From assembly GCF_041729615.1 (NCBI RefSeq), contig NZ_CP154874.1, forward strand, positions 2,547,001-2,611,000: a stretch of 64,000 bases of DNA, read 5' to 3'. The first letter of the stretch is position 1. Each line of letters begins with the position of its first letter. The stretch is from Pseudomonas alcaligenes. Lineage in GTDB: Bacteria; Pseudomonadota; Gammaproteobacteria; Pseudomonadales; Pseudomonadaceae. The notes under the pieces are model-generated. The model worked only from the letters and a program-made list of their open reading frames with translations, did not search any database and was not told where the DNA came from. Position numbers and translations under genes: made by a program. Below are positions 38,406-49,673 of this stretch, piece after piece.

Positions 38406-38894
38406 TCACTCCGGCACCGGCAGGGTCAGCGACTCCTTGACCTCCTCCATGACGATGTAGGACTTCGACTCGCGCACATGCGGCAGCTTGAGCAGGATGT
38501 CGCCGAGCAGCTTGCGGTAGCTGGCCATCTCGTTGATCCGCGCCTTCACCAGGTAGTCGAAGTCGCCGGACACCAGGTGGCACTCCAGCACATGCGGCAG
38601 CTTGAGCACGGCGCGGCGGAAGTCCTCGAAAGTGTCGCCGGACTTGTAGTCCAAGCTGATCTCGACGAACACCAGTAGGCTGGCCTTGAGCTGCTGCGGA
38701 TTGAGCCGGGCGTGGTAGCCCATGATGATGCCCTCGCGCTCCAGGCGGCGGACGCGCTCGGTGCAGGGCGTGGTGGACAGGCCGACCCGCTCGCCCAGCT
38801 CGGTGAAGCTGATGCGCCCGTCCTCCTGGAGGATGCGCAGGATGTTGCGGTCGATCTTGTCCAGTTCGCGGCGGCTCTGGTGCTGGGTGCGCAT
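38406..38894 (-). CDS. Lrp/AsnC family regulator
   Basis: 162 aa. N-terminal helix-turn-helix (LDKIDRNILRILQEDGRISFTELGERVGLSTTPCTERVRRLE) and C-terminal RAM ligand-binding domain (LVFVEISLDYKSGDTFEDFRRAVLKLPHVLECHLVSGDFDYLVKARI). ATG 38894 gives the family start; the frame open to 39077 is rejected. Divergent from dadA, the position of the L-alanine-responsive activator of dadAX in Pseudomonas, so it probably controls that operon. Confidence 0.93.
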   Translation of the reverse strand: MRTQHQSRRELDKIDRNILRILQEDGRISFTELGERVGLSTTPCTERVRRLEREGIIMGYHARLNPQQLKASLLVFVEISLDYKSGDTFEDFRRAVLKLPHVLECHLVSGDFDYLVKARINEMASYRKLLGDILLKLPHVRESKSYIVMEEVKESLTLPVPE

Positions 38895-39053
38895 GGCGGG
38901 CTCCGTGTGGAATAACTTAACGCGATAATTCACTGGCAGTATGGCGTAAATATAGCCATATCGCCTGGATGTGTTCCTGTGAAACCGCTCTGCGCCGAGA
39001 ACTAACGCCAAATGCCGATCGATAAACAGTGAATATCGCTGCTCGCGCCTTCC

Positions 39054-39059
39054 TATACT
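39054..39059 (+). promoter_or_regulatory. Candidate dadA -10 box
   Basis: TATACT lies 62 bp before the dadA ATG in the lrp-dadA divergent region. No clear -35 at normal spacing, which fits an activator-dependent promoter. Confidence 0.4.
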
Positions 39060-39121
39060 GCGCACATCTACGGTCAAAATAACAAACGCTCGCGGGTTCG
39101 CCCCGCAGCGAGGAGGCGAAG

Positions 39122-40420
39122 ATGCGTGTTCTGGTACTCGGCAGCGGCGTGATTGGTACCGCCAGTGCCTACTATCTGGCCCGTGCCGGATTCGAGGTGG
39201 TGGTGGTCGATCGGCAGAACGGCCCGGCCCTGGAAACCAGTTTCGCCAATGCCGGCCAGGTTTCGCCTGGCTACGCCTCGCCCTGGGCCGCCCCGGGCGT
39301 GCCGCTGAAGGCCATCAAGTGGCTGCTGCAGCAGCACGCGCCGCTGGCGATCAAGGCCACCGCCGACATCGACCAGTACCTGTGGATGGCGCAGATGCTG
39401 CGCAACTGCACCGCCGCCCGCTACGCGGTGAACAAGGAGCGCATGGTGCGCCTGTCCGAGTACAGCCGCGACTGCCTCGACGAGCTGCGCGCCGAGACCG
39501 GCATCGCCTACGAAGGCCGCCAGCTCGGCACTACCCAGCTGTTCCGCACCCAGGCCCAGGTCGATGCCGCGGCCAAGGACATCGCCGTGCTGGAAGCCTC
39601 CGGCGTGCCCTACGAGCTGCTCGACCGCGACGCCATCGCCCGCGTCGAGCCGGCCCTGGCCGGGGTCAAGCACAAGTTGGCCGGCGCCCTGCGCCTGCCC
39701 AACGACCAGACCGGCGACTGCCAGATGTTCACCAGCAAGCTGGCCGAAATGGCCAAGGCCCTGGGCGTCGAGTTCCGTTTCGGGCAGAACATTCAGCGCC
39801 TGGACCACGCCGGCGACCGCATCAATGGCGTGTGGATCGACGGCAAGCTGGAGACCGCCGACCGCTACGTGCTGGCCCTCGGCAGCTACAGCCCGCAGCT
39901 GCTCAAGCCGCTGGGCATCAAGGCGCCGGTCTACCCGCTCAAGGGCTACTCGCTGACCGTGCCGATCACCGACCCGGCGATGGCGCCGACCTCGACCATC
40001 CTCGACGAGACCTACAAGGTCGCCATCACCCGCTTCGACAACCGCATCCGTGTCGGCGGCATGGCCGAGATCGCCGGCTTCGACCTGAGCCTCAACCCGG
40101 CCCGCCGCGCCACCCTGGAGATGATCACCAACGATCTCTACCCGCAGGGCGGCGATGTCAGCCGCGCCGAGTTTTGGACCGGCCTGCGCCCGGCCACCCC
40201 GGACGGCACGCCCATCGTCGGCGCCACCGCCTACCGCAACCTGTTCCTCAACACCGGACACGGTACCCTTGGCTGGACCATGGCCTGCGGCTCCGGTCGC
40301 TTCCTCGCCGATCTGATGGCGAACAAGCGTCCGCAGATCAGCGCCGAAGGCCTGGATATTTCCCGTTATGGCCGCACCAAGGAGAGCCACAAGCATGTCC
40401 ATCCAGCGCCTGCGCATTGA
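39122..40420 (+). CDS. dadA: D-amino acid dehydrogenase small subunit DadA
   Basis: 432 aa FAD enzyme oxidising D-alanine and other D-amino acids to keto acids, feeding the respiratory chain. Start [32 protein letters not shown] contains the FAD GxGxxG; further motifs are [22 protein letters not shown] and [26 protein letters not shown] precedes the ATG. Overlaps the next gene by 26 bp. Together with dadX it breaks down L-alanine via D-alanine. Confidence 0.97.
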   Translation: MRVLVLGSGVIGTASAYYLARAGFEVVVVDRQNGPALETSFANAGQVSPGYASPWAAPGVPLKAIKWLLQQHAPLAIKATADIDQYLWMAQMLRNCTAARYAVNKERMVRLSEYSRDCLDELRAETGIAYEGRQLGTTQLFRTQAQVDAAAKDIAVLEASGVPYELLDRDAIARVEPALAGVKHKLAGALRLPNDQTGDCQMFTSKLAEMAKALGVEFRFGQNIQRLDHAGDRINGVWIDGKLETADRYVLALGSYSPQLLKPLGIKAPVYPLKGYSLTVPITDPAMAPTSTILDETYKVAITRFDNRIRVGGMAEIAGFDLSLNPARRATLEMITNDLYPQGGDVSRAEFWTGLRPATPDGTPIVGATAYRNLFLNTGHGTLGWTMACGSGRFLADLMANKRPQISAEGLDISRYGRTKESHKHVHPAPAH

Positions 40421-40745
40421 GAAGCGCTACAGCGAAATCGTCATCCACAACGGCACCGTCTACCTGGCGGGCCAGCTGGCCGATGACTACGACGGCGATA
40501 TCCGTGAGCAGACCCGCCAGACCCTGGCCAACATCGACCGCTTCCTGGCCGAGGCCGGCAGCGACAAGACCAAGATCCTCTCGGTGACCATCTACCTCAA
40601 GGACATGGCCGACTATGCCGGCATGAACCAGGTGTACGACGCCTGGGTCGCCGAGGGCGCCGCCCCGGCCCGCGCCTGTGTCGAGGCCAAGCTGTACGAC
40701 CCGCGCGTGCTGGTGGAGATGATGGTCGTCGCCGCGCAAGCCTGA
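40395..40745 (+). CDS. RidA family protein of the dad operon
   Basis: 116 aa YjgF/RidA homologue. Start ATG 40395 ([27 protein letters not shown]) lies inside the end of dadA with AAGGAGAG 8 nt upstream, so translation is coupled. The C-terminus ([23 protein letters not shown]) carries an Arg at the place expected for imine deaminases. It likely hydrolyses imine or enamine products of DadA or DadX. Distinct from the spoT-linked ridA at 21803. Confidence 0.93.
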   Translation: MSIQRLRIEKRYSEIVIHNGTVYLAGQLADDYDGDIREQTRQTLANIDRFLAEAGSDKTKILSVTIYLKDMADYAGMNQVYDAWVAEGAAPARACVEAKLYDPRVLVEMMVVAAQA

Positions 40746-40756
40746 ACATCCCTTTG

Positions 40757-40783
40757 GCCCGGCACCCCCGCCGGGCTTTTTTT
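40757..40783 (+). terminator. Terminator between dad RidA and dadX
   Basis: GCCCGGC, loop ACCCCC, GCCGGGC then TTTTTTT, 12 bp after the RidA stop and only 20 bp before dadX. It may act as a partial terminator that sets dadX expression below dadA. Confidence 0.85.
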
Positions 40784-40803
40784 AACCGAACGAAGTAGCC
40801 GCC

Positions 40804-41877
40804 ATGCGTCCCGCCCGTGCCCTGATCGATCTCGAAGCCCTGCGTCACAACTACCGCCTCGCCCGCGAGGTCAGCGGCGCCAGGGCCCTGGCGGTGGTCA
40901 AGGCCGACGCCTACGGTCACGGTGCGGTGCGCTGCGCCCAGGCGCTGGAGGCGGAGGCCGACGGCTTCGCCGTGGCCTGCATCGAGGAGGCGCTGGAACT
41001 GCGCTACGCCGGCATCCGCCAGCCGATCCTGCTGCTCGAGGGCTTCTTCGAGGAGAGCGAGCTGAGCCTGATCGACCAGCACCAGCTGTGGTGCGTGGTA
41101 CATGCCGCCTGGCAGGTCGAGGCGATCGAGCGGGCGCGCCTGGGGCGGTCGCTGCAGGTGTGGCTCAAGCTCGACTCGGGCATGCACCGGGTCGGCCTGC
41201 ACCCGGCCGAATACCGCGACGCCTACGCCCGCCTGCTGGCCAGCGGCAAGGTCGAGAAGATCGTGCTGATGAGCCACTTCGCCCGCGCCGACGAACTGGA
41301 CTGCCCGCGCAGCGAGGAGCAGGTCGCCCTGTTCGAGCAGGTCCGCGCCGGGCTGCAGGGCGAGGTCAGCCTGCGCAACTCGCCGGCCATCCTCGGCTGG
41401 CCGGGCATCGCCAGCGACTGGGTGCGCCCGGGCATCATGCTCTATGGCGCCACCCCCTTCGAGCAGGACCAGGCCCAGGCGGCGCGGCTGAAGCCGGTGA
41501 TGACCCTGGAATCGAAGATCATCAGCGTGCGCGAACTGCCGGCCGGCGAGCCGGTGGGCTACGGCGCGCGCTTCGTCGCCGAGCGGCCGACCCGCGTCGG
41601 CGTAGTCGCCATGGGCTATGCCGACGGCTACCCGCGGCATGCCGCCACCGGCACGCCGGTGCTGGTCGAGGGCCAGATGACTCGTCTGATCGGCCGGGTG
41701 TCGATGGACATGCTCACCGTCGACCTCACCGACCTGCCGCAGGCCGGTCTCGGCAGCCGGGTCGAGCTGTGGGGGCGCAACGTCTCCGCCAGCGCCGTGG
41801 CCTATGGTTGCGGCAGCATTCCGTACCAGCTGTTCTGCAACCTCAAGCGGGTGCCGCGGCTCTATTCCGGGGGCTAG
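40804..41877 (+). CDS. dadX: Catabolic alanine racemase DadX
   Basis: 357 aa PLP enzyme interconverting L- and D-alanine. The PLP lysine is K33 in [16 protein letters not shown]; the second-site Tyr region is [27 protein letters not shown], and [17 protein letters not shown] is intact. Catabolic role follows from its position behind dadA; the biosynthetic alr would lie elsewhere. Confidence 0.95.
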   Translation: MRPARALIDLEALRHNYRLAREVSGARALAVVKADAYGHGAVRCAQALEAEADGFAVACIEEALELRYAGIRQPILLLEGFFEESELSLIDQHQLWCVVHAAWQVEAIERARLGRSLQVWLKLDSGMHRVGLHPAEYRDAYARLLASGKVEKIVLMSHFARADELDCPRSEEQVALFEQVRAGLQGEVSLRNSPAILGWPGIASDWVRPGIMLYGATPFEQDQAQAARLKPVMTLESKIISVRELPAGEPVGYGARFVAERPTRVGVVAMGYADGYPRHAATGTPVLVEGQMTRLIGRVSMDMLTVDLTDLPQAGLGSRVELWGRNVSASAVAYGCGSIPYQLFCNLKRVPRLYSGG

Positions 41878-41905
41878 CTGTCAGGGCGCGGGGCAATTGC
41901 GTTTG

Positions 41906-41929
41906 CAGTGTTGTAAATACTGAACACTG
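41906..41929. promoter_or_regulatory. Inverted repeat upstream of pauR
   Basis: CAGTGTT and AACACTG are perfect 7-bp arms around a 10-nt AT-rich centre (GTAAATACTG). It lies 51 bp before the pauR start and is a good candidate operator for autoregulation. Confidence 0.5.
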
Positions 41930-41980
41930 GCCGCATCATACGGCCACCCAACTGCCTTGCTCCCAAGGAGGACCCCCGCA

Positions 41981-42529
41981 TTGGACGTCGGTGTTCGACT
42001 GCAATCTATTCGCAAACTCAAAGGCCTTTCCCAGCGTGAACTCGCCAAGCGGGCGGGCGTCACCAACAGCACCATCTCGATGATCGAGAAGAACAGCGTG
42101 AGCCCCTCGATCAGCTCGCTGAAGAAGGTGCTCGGCGGCATCCCGATGTCGCTGGTGGAGTTCTTCTCCCTCGACCTGGAGCAGGACAACCACACCCAGG
42201 TGGTGTACCGGGCCGACGAACTGACCGACCTTTCCAGCGGCGCCGTGACCATGAAGCTGATCGGCAAGGCGCACCCCAGCCGGGCCATCACCTTCCTCGA
42301 CGAAACCTACCCGCCGGGTACCGACACCGGCGAGGAAATGCTCAACCACGACGGCGAGGAAGCCGGCATGCTGGTGGACGGGCGCCTGGAGCTGACCGTG
42401 GGTGCCGAGGTGTTCATCCTCGAGCCGGGCGACAGCTACTATTTCGACAGCACCAAGCCGCACCGCTTCCGCAATCCGTTCGACCAGCCGGCGCGGCTGA
42501 TCAGCGCCACCACGCCGGCGAACTTCTGA
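41981..42529 (+). CDS. pauR: XRE-cupin regulator PauR (TTG start)
   Basis: 182 aa repressor of polyamine catabolism in Pseudomonas (PuuR-like). N-terminal helix-turn-helix (SIRKLKGLSQRELAKRAGVTNSTISMIEKNSVSPSISSL) and C-terminal cupin (EEAGMLVDGRLELTVGAEVFILEPGDSYYFDSTKPHRFRN). TTG 41981 is chosen because a full AAGGAGG lies 8 nt upstream and the product begins DVGVRLQSIRKLKG like its relatives; an upstream in-frame TTG at 41957 has no ribosome site. Polyamine binding in the cupin is inferred from the family. Confidence 0.9.
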   Translation: MDVGVRLQSIRKLKGLSQRELAKRAGVTNSTISMIEKNSVSPSISSLKKVLGGIPMSLVEFFSLDLEQDNHTQVVYRADELTDLSSGAVTMKLIGKAHPSRAITFLDETYPPGTDTGEEMLNHDGEEAGMLVDGRLELTVGAEVFILEPGDSYYFDSTKPHRFRNPFDQPARLISATTPANF

Positions 42530-42612
42530 GGCGGCCACGGACGTTCGGCGCGCGCCGCACGTCCAATGCCCCTGCGACAAGTTGGGTTGTTCCGGCCGGC
42601 CGGCCTAACCGT

Positions 42613-42618
42613 TATACT
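42613..42618 (+). promoter_or_regulatory. Candidate -10 box for cytochrome c5 gene
   Basis: TATACT lies 55 bp before the GTG start. No clear -35 at normal spacing. Confidence 0.35.
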
Positions 42619-42672
42619 GCGCCCGCTCGCGAAACCGTGGCCGCGGGCGTGTCTAGCCAATGAGGGTGTACC

Positions 42673-43095
42673 GTGAACCTGATCAAGAAGATGCTGGCGG
42701 CTCAAGCTGCCGTATTGGCCCTGTGGGCTGTGAGCGCTCAGGCTGCGACCAACGACGAGATCGCCGAGCGCATCAAGCCGGTGGGCGAGGTCTGCATCCA
42801 GGGTGAAGAATGCAAGGGCGTCGGCGCCGTGGCCGTGGCCGCCGGCGGTGGCGCCAAGTCCCCGGACGACGTGATCGCCGCCCACTGTGGCGCCTGCCAC
42901 AATGCCGGCGTGCTGGGCGCACCGAAGGTCGGCGATACCGCCGCCTGGAAAGCGCGTGCCGATGCCAAGGGTGGCCTGGATGGCATCCTCAAGTCGGCCA
43001 TCGCCGGCATCAACGCCATGCCGCCGAAAGGCACCTGCGCCACCTGCTCGGACGACGAGCTGCTCGGCGCGATCAAGAAGATGTCCGGCCTGTAA
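42673..43095 (+). CDS. cycB: Cytochrome c5 (GTG start)
   Basis: 140 aa periplasmic cytochrome. GTG 42673 opens a signal peptide (MNLIKKMLAAQAAVLALWAVSAQA). One haem site CGACH lies in AAHCGACHNAGVLGAPKVGD and the axial Met is in GINAMPPKGTC; a CATC pair near the C-terminus is typical of c5-type proteins. Acts in respiratory electron transfer. Ends at a bidirectional terminator. Confidence 0.93.
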   Translation: MNLIKKMLAAQAAVLALWAVSAQAATNDEIAERIKPVGEVCIQGEECKGVGAVAVAAGGGAKSPDDVIAAHCGACHNAGVLGAPKVGDTAAWKARADAKGGLDGILKSAIAGINAMPPKGTCATCSDDELLGAIKKMSGL

Positions 43096-43109
43096 CACCG
43101 GCCTCGACG

Positions 43110-43136
43110 AAAAAGCCGCCCGCGGGCGGCTTTTTT
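43110..43136. terminator. Bidirectional terminator cycB / rep
   Basis: AAAAAGCCGCCCGCGGGCGGC followed by TTTTTT: a GC-rich perfect stem flanked by A and T runs, between convergent genes. Confidence 0.92.
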
Positions 43137-43169
43137 GTGCCTGTCTGGCCTGCGGCCGATTGTCGCGCC

Positions 43170-45179
<2,010 letters not shown>

Positions 45180-45473
45180 GGGGGGAATTCGGTCAGAAAA
45201 AACGAGGCGGCATTCTAGCAGCCGCAGGGCGCCGCCGGGGCGCATGCAGACCGCCGCCCGGCAGGCCGGGTTCCCAATAAAAAGCTTAAAGATTGTGTGC
45301 TAAGTCACTATTTTTAAAGATCATGTACGCTTGTGCCAGTCGGCCCCCGTTGCCGCTGCTAAGCCTTTCCCGCAGGATGCGCAGAAATCTGCACAGGATG
45401 GGCAGCAAGAGAACGCCGTTGAACGGTGCACGCAGACAGGAATGGTCTGTCAATCCGACCCTGGGGAGGTCAT
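45180..45473. other. Gene-free 294-bp stretch upstream of the EAL protein
   Basis: An AT-rich part near 45280-45325 (AAAGCTTAAAGATTGTGTGC, then TATTTTTAAAG) may hold the promoter of the downstream gene. A GCAGA AA TCTGC hairpin follows near 45379. The long distance from the promoter-like part to the gene hints at a leader of ~150 nt; nothing definite is seen. Confidence 0.4.
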
Positions 45474-47147
45474 TTGTCCGCGCACGTCGAACCCATGCGC
45501 CTGGTCCTGCTGGCCGAAGAGCCACAGTGGGCTGCCTTGCTGCGCGCGCGACTCGAGGCCCTGGACGGCATCTTCCCGCTGATCACCGCGCCGTCCTGGG
45601 AGGCGGCCAGCAGCCTGTTCGACGATGGCGCTCCTGGGCTGCTGCTGACCACTCCCGCTTGCCAGCCGGCGCCCGGCCGCTGTTCGCTGCCGACCATCCT
45701 GCTGCTCGACGAGGAACCTGCTACGGAGCCGGCCGATGTCTGTGACTGGCTGGTACGCGACAACCTGGGTGTCGACATGCTGCGCCGCTGCCTGCGCTAT
45801 GCCGGCGAGCGTGGGCGCCTGCAGGCGACCCTGCAGCGTCTGGCCGAACAGGATCCGCTGACCGGCATCGCCAATCGCCAGGGCTTCCAGACCCTGCTGG
45901 CGGCGCGCCTGGCCGAATATCAGGGGCGCGGCCTGGCCCTCGGTCACCTCGATCTGGACAACTTCAAGCACGTCAACGACGCCCTCGGCTACCAGGCCGG
46001 CGACCGCCTGATCCTGCAGGTGGTGGCCCGTCTCAAGGCCCAGCTGGAGGCCGGCGATACCCTGGCGCGGCTGGGCAGCGACGAATTCGCCCTGCTTCTC
46101 GACCTGCGCCGCGAGCCGGGGCGTGCCGAGCGCGTGGCCGAGCGCATCACCGAGGTATTGTCCGAGCCCTACTGGGTGGACGGCGAGAGCCTGCTGCTCG
46201 GCTGTAGCCTCGGCCTTGCCCATGCCCGCGCTGGCGAGAGTGCCGACCCGCTGTTGTGGCATGCGCACATCGCCATGCAGCAGGCCAAGGCGGCCCAGGG
46301 CTGTACCTATCACCTGTACGACGAGCGCATCCACCGCGGCGCGCGCAGCATGGCCGACCTGGAGAGCGAGCTGCGCCGCGCCCTGCGCCGCGACGAGCTG
46401 GAGCTGCACTATCAGCCACGGCTGTGCCTGCAGAGCGGGCGCATCCTCGGCCTGGAGGCGTTGGTGCGCTGGCGGCATGCCGAGCGCGGCCTGCTCGGCC
46501 CGGACGAGTTCGTGCCGCTGGCCGAGGAGAGCGGGCTGATCGTGCCGCTCGGCTACTGGGTGATCGCCCGCGCCCTGCGCGACATGCAGTGGCTGCGCGG
46601 GCGCGGCCTGCCGGCGCTGCACATGGCGGTCAACCTGTCATTCCGTCAGTTCCAGGACAGCCAGCTGCTGGCCACCCTCGGCCGCCTGATCGAGGAGCGC
46701 GGGGTGGATGCCCAGTGGCTGGAGTTCGAACTGACCGAGACGGCGGTGATGCGCCGCAGCGAGCAGGTGCGGCAGACCATGCAGGCCCTCGGCCGGCTCG
46801 GCGTGCGCTTCTCGCTGGACGACTTCGGTACCGGCTTCTCCTCCTTCGTGCACCTGAACAACCTGCCGATCACCCTGCTGAAGATCGACAAGAGCTTCGT
46901 CGGCGGCATGGGCGAGCGCGCGGAGAATCGCCAGCTGGTGCGGGCCATGATCAACCTGGCGCACAACCTGCACCTGGAGGTGGTCGCCGAGGGCGTGGAG
47001 AACGCCGAGCAGCTGGCCCTGCTGCGCCAGTTCGGCTGTGACCAGGTGCAGGGCTACCTGATCAGCAAGCCGCTGCCGCTGGCCGAGCTGGCGCGCTTCC
47101 TGGTGTTCGGCCTGCGTCAGCCGCTGCTCGGTGGCTTACCGTCCTAG
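45474..47147 (+). CDS. GGDEF-EAL phosphodiesterase-like protein (ProE type)
   Basis: 557 aa from TTG 45474, which has GGGGAGG 4 nt upstream (LSAHVEPMRLVLLAEEPQW); ATG 45495 is the alternative. Residues ~1-110 look like a degenerate receiver. The GGDEF domain (~125-285) has GSDEF in place of GG(D/E)EF. The EAL domain (~300-550) keeps EALVRWRH, the NLS and LDDFGTGFSS signatures and KIDKSFV, so c-di-GMP hydrolysis is predicted. The pseudomonad relative ProE is a very active phosphodiesterase. Confidence 0.88.
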   Translation: MSAHVEPMRLVLLAEEPQWAALLRARLEALDGIFPLITAPSWEAASSLFDDGAPGLLLTTPACQPAPGRCSLPTILLLDEEPATEPADVCDWLVRDNLGVDMLRRCLRYAGERGRLQATLQRLAEQDPLTGIANRQGFQTLLAARLAEYQGRGLALGHLDLDNFKHVNDALGYQAGDRLILQVVARLKAQLEAGDTLARLGSDEFALLLDLRREPGRAERVAERITEVLSEPYWVDGESLLLGCSLGLAHARAGESADPLLWHAHIAMQQAKAAQGCTYHLYDERIHRGARSMADLESELRRALRRDELELHYQPRLCLQSGRILGLEALVRWRHAERGLLGPDEFVPLAEESGLIVPLGYWVIARALRDMQWLRGRGLPALHMAVNLSFRQFQDSQLLATLGRLIEERGVDAQWLEFELTETAVMRRSEQVRQTMQALGRLGVRFSLDDFGTGFSSFVHLNNLPITLLKIDKSFVGGMGERAENRQLVRAMINLAHNLHLEVVAEGVENAEQLALLRQFGCDQVQGYLISKPLPLAELARFLVFGLRQPLLGGLPS

Positions 47148-47173
47148 GCCAGGTAGCCCGCACGACCTGGCCG

Positions 47174-47224
47174 GTAGCCCGGATGCAATCCGGGGGCGGG
47201 CTCACCTGTTTCCCGGATTGCTAC
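47174..47224. repeat. REP-like element, second copy with a shortened arm
   Basis: A full arm GTAGCCCGGATGCAATCCGGG at 47174-47194 faces CCCGGATTG-CTAC at 47212-47224. Compared with the copy at 36207, eight bases are missing from the second arm. The CTA at 47221-47223 is the stop codon of the convergent MATE gene, so the element forms the end of that gene. Confidence 0.8.
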
Positions 47225-48606
47225 GACAGGCAGGCCTCTGCCGGTACCGCGTGCGGCCGCAGCATCCGCACCATGCGCCATTCGAAGCCCAGGGTCAGGC
47301 CGATGGCCGCGCAGGCCAGGCCGCCGGCCAGGCCCCACCACACGCCTTCGGCGCCCCAGCCGAGCGGGAAGGCCAGCGCCCAGGCCAGCGGAATGCCGAT
47401 CACCCAGTAGCAGAGAATGCCGACCAGCAGGGTGGTCTTGCCGTCCTTGAGACCGCGGATCGCGCCCATGGCGATGGTCTGGATGCCGTCGAACAGCTCG
47501 AACCAGGCGGCCACCGCCAGCAGGCTCACGGCCAGCGCCACCACGGCGGCGAACTGCGGGTCGTGGCGGTCGAGGAACAGCCCCACCACCCATTCCGGCG
47601 CTAGCCAGAACAGCAGGGCGAAGGCCAGCATGCAGCAGGCGCCGCCGCCGATGCCCAGGCGTCCGGCGCGGCGGGCATCGGCCAGGCGCCCGGCGCCGAA
47701 GTGCTGGCCGATGCGGAAGGTGGTGGCGTAGGAGATGCCCACCGGCACCATGAAGGCCACGTACACCGACATGATGGCGATCTGGTGTGCGGCCAGCGCG
47801 TCGCTGCCGATGGCGCCCATGCACAGGGCGGCGAAGGCGAACATGCCGGACTCCACCGCATAGGTACCTCCGATCGGCAGGCCTAGGCGCAGCAGCTCGC
47901 GCAGCTCGGCCAGGCGCGGGCGCAGCAGGCCGCGCGCCAGCGGGTAGGCGGCGTAGGCCGGGTGGCGCAGCAGATGGAGGAACAGCAGCAGGGTCATGGC
48001 GTTGGCCACCAGCGCGGTGACCAGGCCGATGCCGGCCAGGCCCAGCGGCGGCAGGCCGAACCAGCCGTGGATCAGCGCCCAGTTGAGGGCGAAGTTGGCC
48101 GCCGCGCCGCCGATGCTGATGGCCATCACCGGGCCCGGCCGGCCGATGGCCGCCGGGAAGCCGCGCAGGGCTATGAAGCCGAGGTAGCCGGGCAGGGCGA
48201 ACACCAGGGTGGAGAGAAACTGCATCGCCCCCTCGATGTTGTGCGGCTCCTGGCCGAAGCGCGCCAGCAGCGGGCCGAGGTTCCACAGCAGCAGGCCGCT
48301 GGCCAGGGCCAGGCCGCCGGCCAGCCACAGGCCGTTCTGCGCCAGGCGGGTGACCCCGGTGCTGTCGCCGGCGCCGTGACGGATGGCGATCAGGTTGCCC
48401 ACTGCGGCCAGCACGCCGACGCAGAAGATCGACACGAAGGAATAGCTGGCCGCGCCCAGGCCGCCGGCGGCCAGCTCGGCGGGGCCCAGCTTGCCCATCA
48501 TCAGGGTGTCGGTGAACACCATCAGCACATGGGCCAGCTGCGCGGCGATCAAGGGGCCGGCGAGGCGGAAGAGGGCGACCAGTTCGGTGCGGACGGACTG
48601 CGGCAT
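47221..48606 (-). CDS. MATE family efflux transporter (NorM type)
   Basis: 461 aa with about 12 hydrophobic segments. N-terminal RTELVALFRLAGPLIAAQLAHVLMVFTDTLMMGKLGPAELAAGGLG is the MATE signature; the two-fold repeat is seen again around LRLGLPIGGTYAVESGMFAF. Exports cationic drugs or metabolites in exchange for Na+ or H+. ATG 48606. The divergent LysR gene may regulate it. Confidence 0.93.
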   Translation of the reverse strand: MPQSVRTELVALFRLAGPLIAAQLAHVLMVFTDTLMMGKLGPAELAAGGLGAASYSFVSIFCVGVLAAVGNLIAIRHGAGDSTGVTRLAQNGLWLAGGLALASGLLLWNLGPLLARFGQEPHNIEGAMQFLSTLVFALPGYLGFIALRGFPAAIGRPGPVMAISIGGAAANFALNWALIHGWFGLPPLGLAGIGLVTALVANAMTLLLFLHLLRHPAYAAYPLARGLLRPRLAELRELLRLGLPIGGTYAVESGMFAFAALCMGAIGSDALAAHQIAIMSVYVAFMVPVGISYATTFRIGQHFGAGRLADARRAGRLGIGGGACCMLAFALLFWLAPEWVVGLFLDRHDPQFAAVVALAVSLLAVAAWFELFDGIQTIAMGAIRGLKDGKTTLLVGILCYWVIGIPLAWALAFPLGWGAEGVWWGLAGGLACAAIGLTLGFEWRMVRMLRPHAVPAEACLS

Positions 48607-48743
48607 GATGAGTCAGGCTCAAGAGAAGACTTGCCGGGAAAAATCCGGCGGGCGGAGAATGGCGCCATTCTCGGGAGTCGACGCGACGCGCACAAAAGGA
48701 AAAAAGCGATGCCTGGCATGACTAATACTCATGGGATTGGCGC

Positions 48744-49673
48744 ATGAGCCGGCGCCTGCCGCCGCTCTATGCCCTGCGTGCCTTCGAGGCGGCCGCGCGG
48801 CATGCCTCCTTCACCCGCGCCGCCGCCGAGCTGGCCATCACCCAGAGTGCGGTGAGCCGGCATATCCGCACCCTGGAGGAGCACTTCGGCTGCCGCCTGT
48901 TCGAGCGCAGTGGTCGCCACCTGCAGCTGACCGAGACGGCGCGCGGCCTGCTGCCCGGCGTGCGCGAGGGTTTCGATGCGCTGGAGAAGGCCTGCGCCAC
49001 CCTGCGCAACGAGGACGCCTGCCTGCGCCTGAAGGCGCCCTCGACCCTGACCATGCGCTGGCTGCTGGCGCGCCTGTCGCTGTTCCGCCTGGGCAACCCG
49101 GACAGCGAGGTGCAGCTGACCAGTGCCTGGATGGACGTGGACAAGGTCGACTTCCACCACGAACCCTTCGACTGCGCCGTGCTGCTGGGCAATGGCGACT
49201 TTCCCGAGGAGTGGGACAGCGTGCTGCTGTTCGAGGAGTGGCTGATCCCGGTGTGTGCCGCCGAGGCGGTGCAGGACGGCCCCTGGGACCTGGCCCGGCT
49301 GCAGGCCGCCGAGCAGCTGCACCCGACTCCGGATCGCCGCGACTGGCGCCAGTGGCTGCAGGCCACCGGCCTGAGCGACCGGGTGCCGCTCAAGGGCGGC
49401 CAGCTGTTCGACATGCTGGAGCTGGGCATCGTCGCCGCCGCCCGTGGCTACGGGGTGTCCATCGGCGATCTGCTGCTGGTCGCCGAGGACGTCAATGCCG
49501 GGCGCCTGGGTTTACCCAGGCCGACCGCCGTGTACAGCGGCTGCAGCTATTACCTGGTGTGGCCGAAGACGCACCGCGCGCAGGCGCGCCTGCGTCGGCT
49601 GCGTGACTTCCTGCTGGCCGAGGTGGCGCAGATGCGTCTGCCGGCCGTCGAGCGCATCATGCCGGGTGCGTAA
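48744..49673 (+). CDS. LysR family regulator (GcvA-like)
   Basis: 309 aa. Winged helix-turn-helix at the N-terminus (LYALRAFEAAARHASFTRAAAELAITQSAVSRHIRTLEEHFGCRLFER) and an effector domain with LKAPSTLTMRWLLARL and AARGYGVSIGDLLLVAEDV, features of the GcvA/DsdC branch. Divergent from the MATE gene by 137 bp, a common regulator-target layout. Effector unknown. Confidence 0.9.
   Translation: MSRRLPPLYALRAFEAAARHASFTRAAAELAITQSAVSRHIRTLEEHFGCRLFERSGRHLQLTETARGLLPGVREGFDALEKACATLRNEDACLRLKAPSTLTMRWLLARLSLFRLGNPDSEVQLTSAWMDVDKVDFHHEPFDCAVLLGNGDFPEEWDSVLLFEEWLIPVCAAEAVQDGPWDLARLQAAEQLHPTPDRRDWRQWLQATGLSDRVPLKGGQLFDMLELGIVAAARGYGVSIGDLLLVAEDVNAGRLGLPRPTAVYSGCSYYLVWPKTHRAQARLRRLRDFLLAEVAQMRLPAVERIMPGA

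Noticed and set aside
45293..45745. 150-codon ORF upstream of the EAL protein
   Set aside because: Runs out of frame into the EAL gene and has no coding character beyond GC bias.
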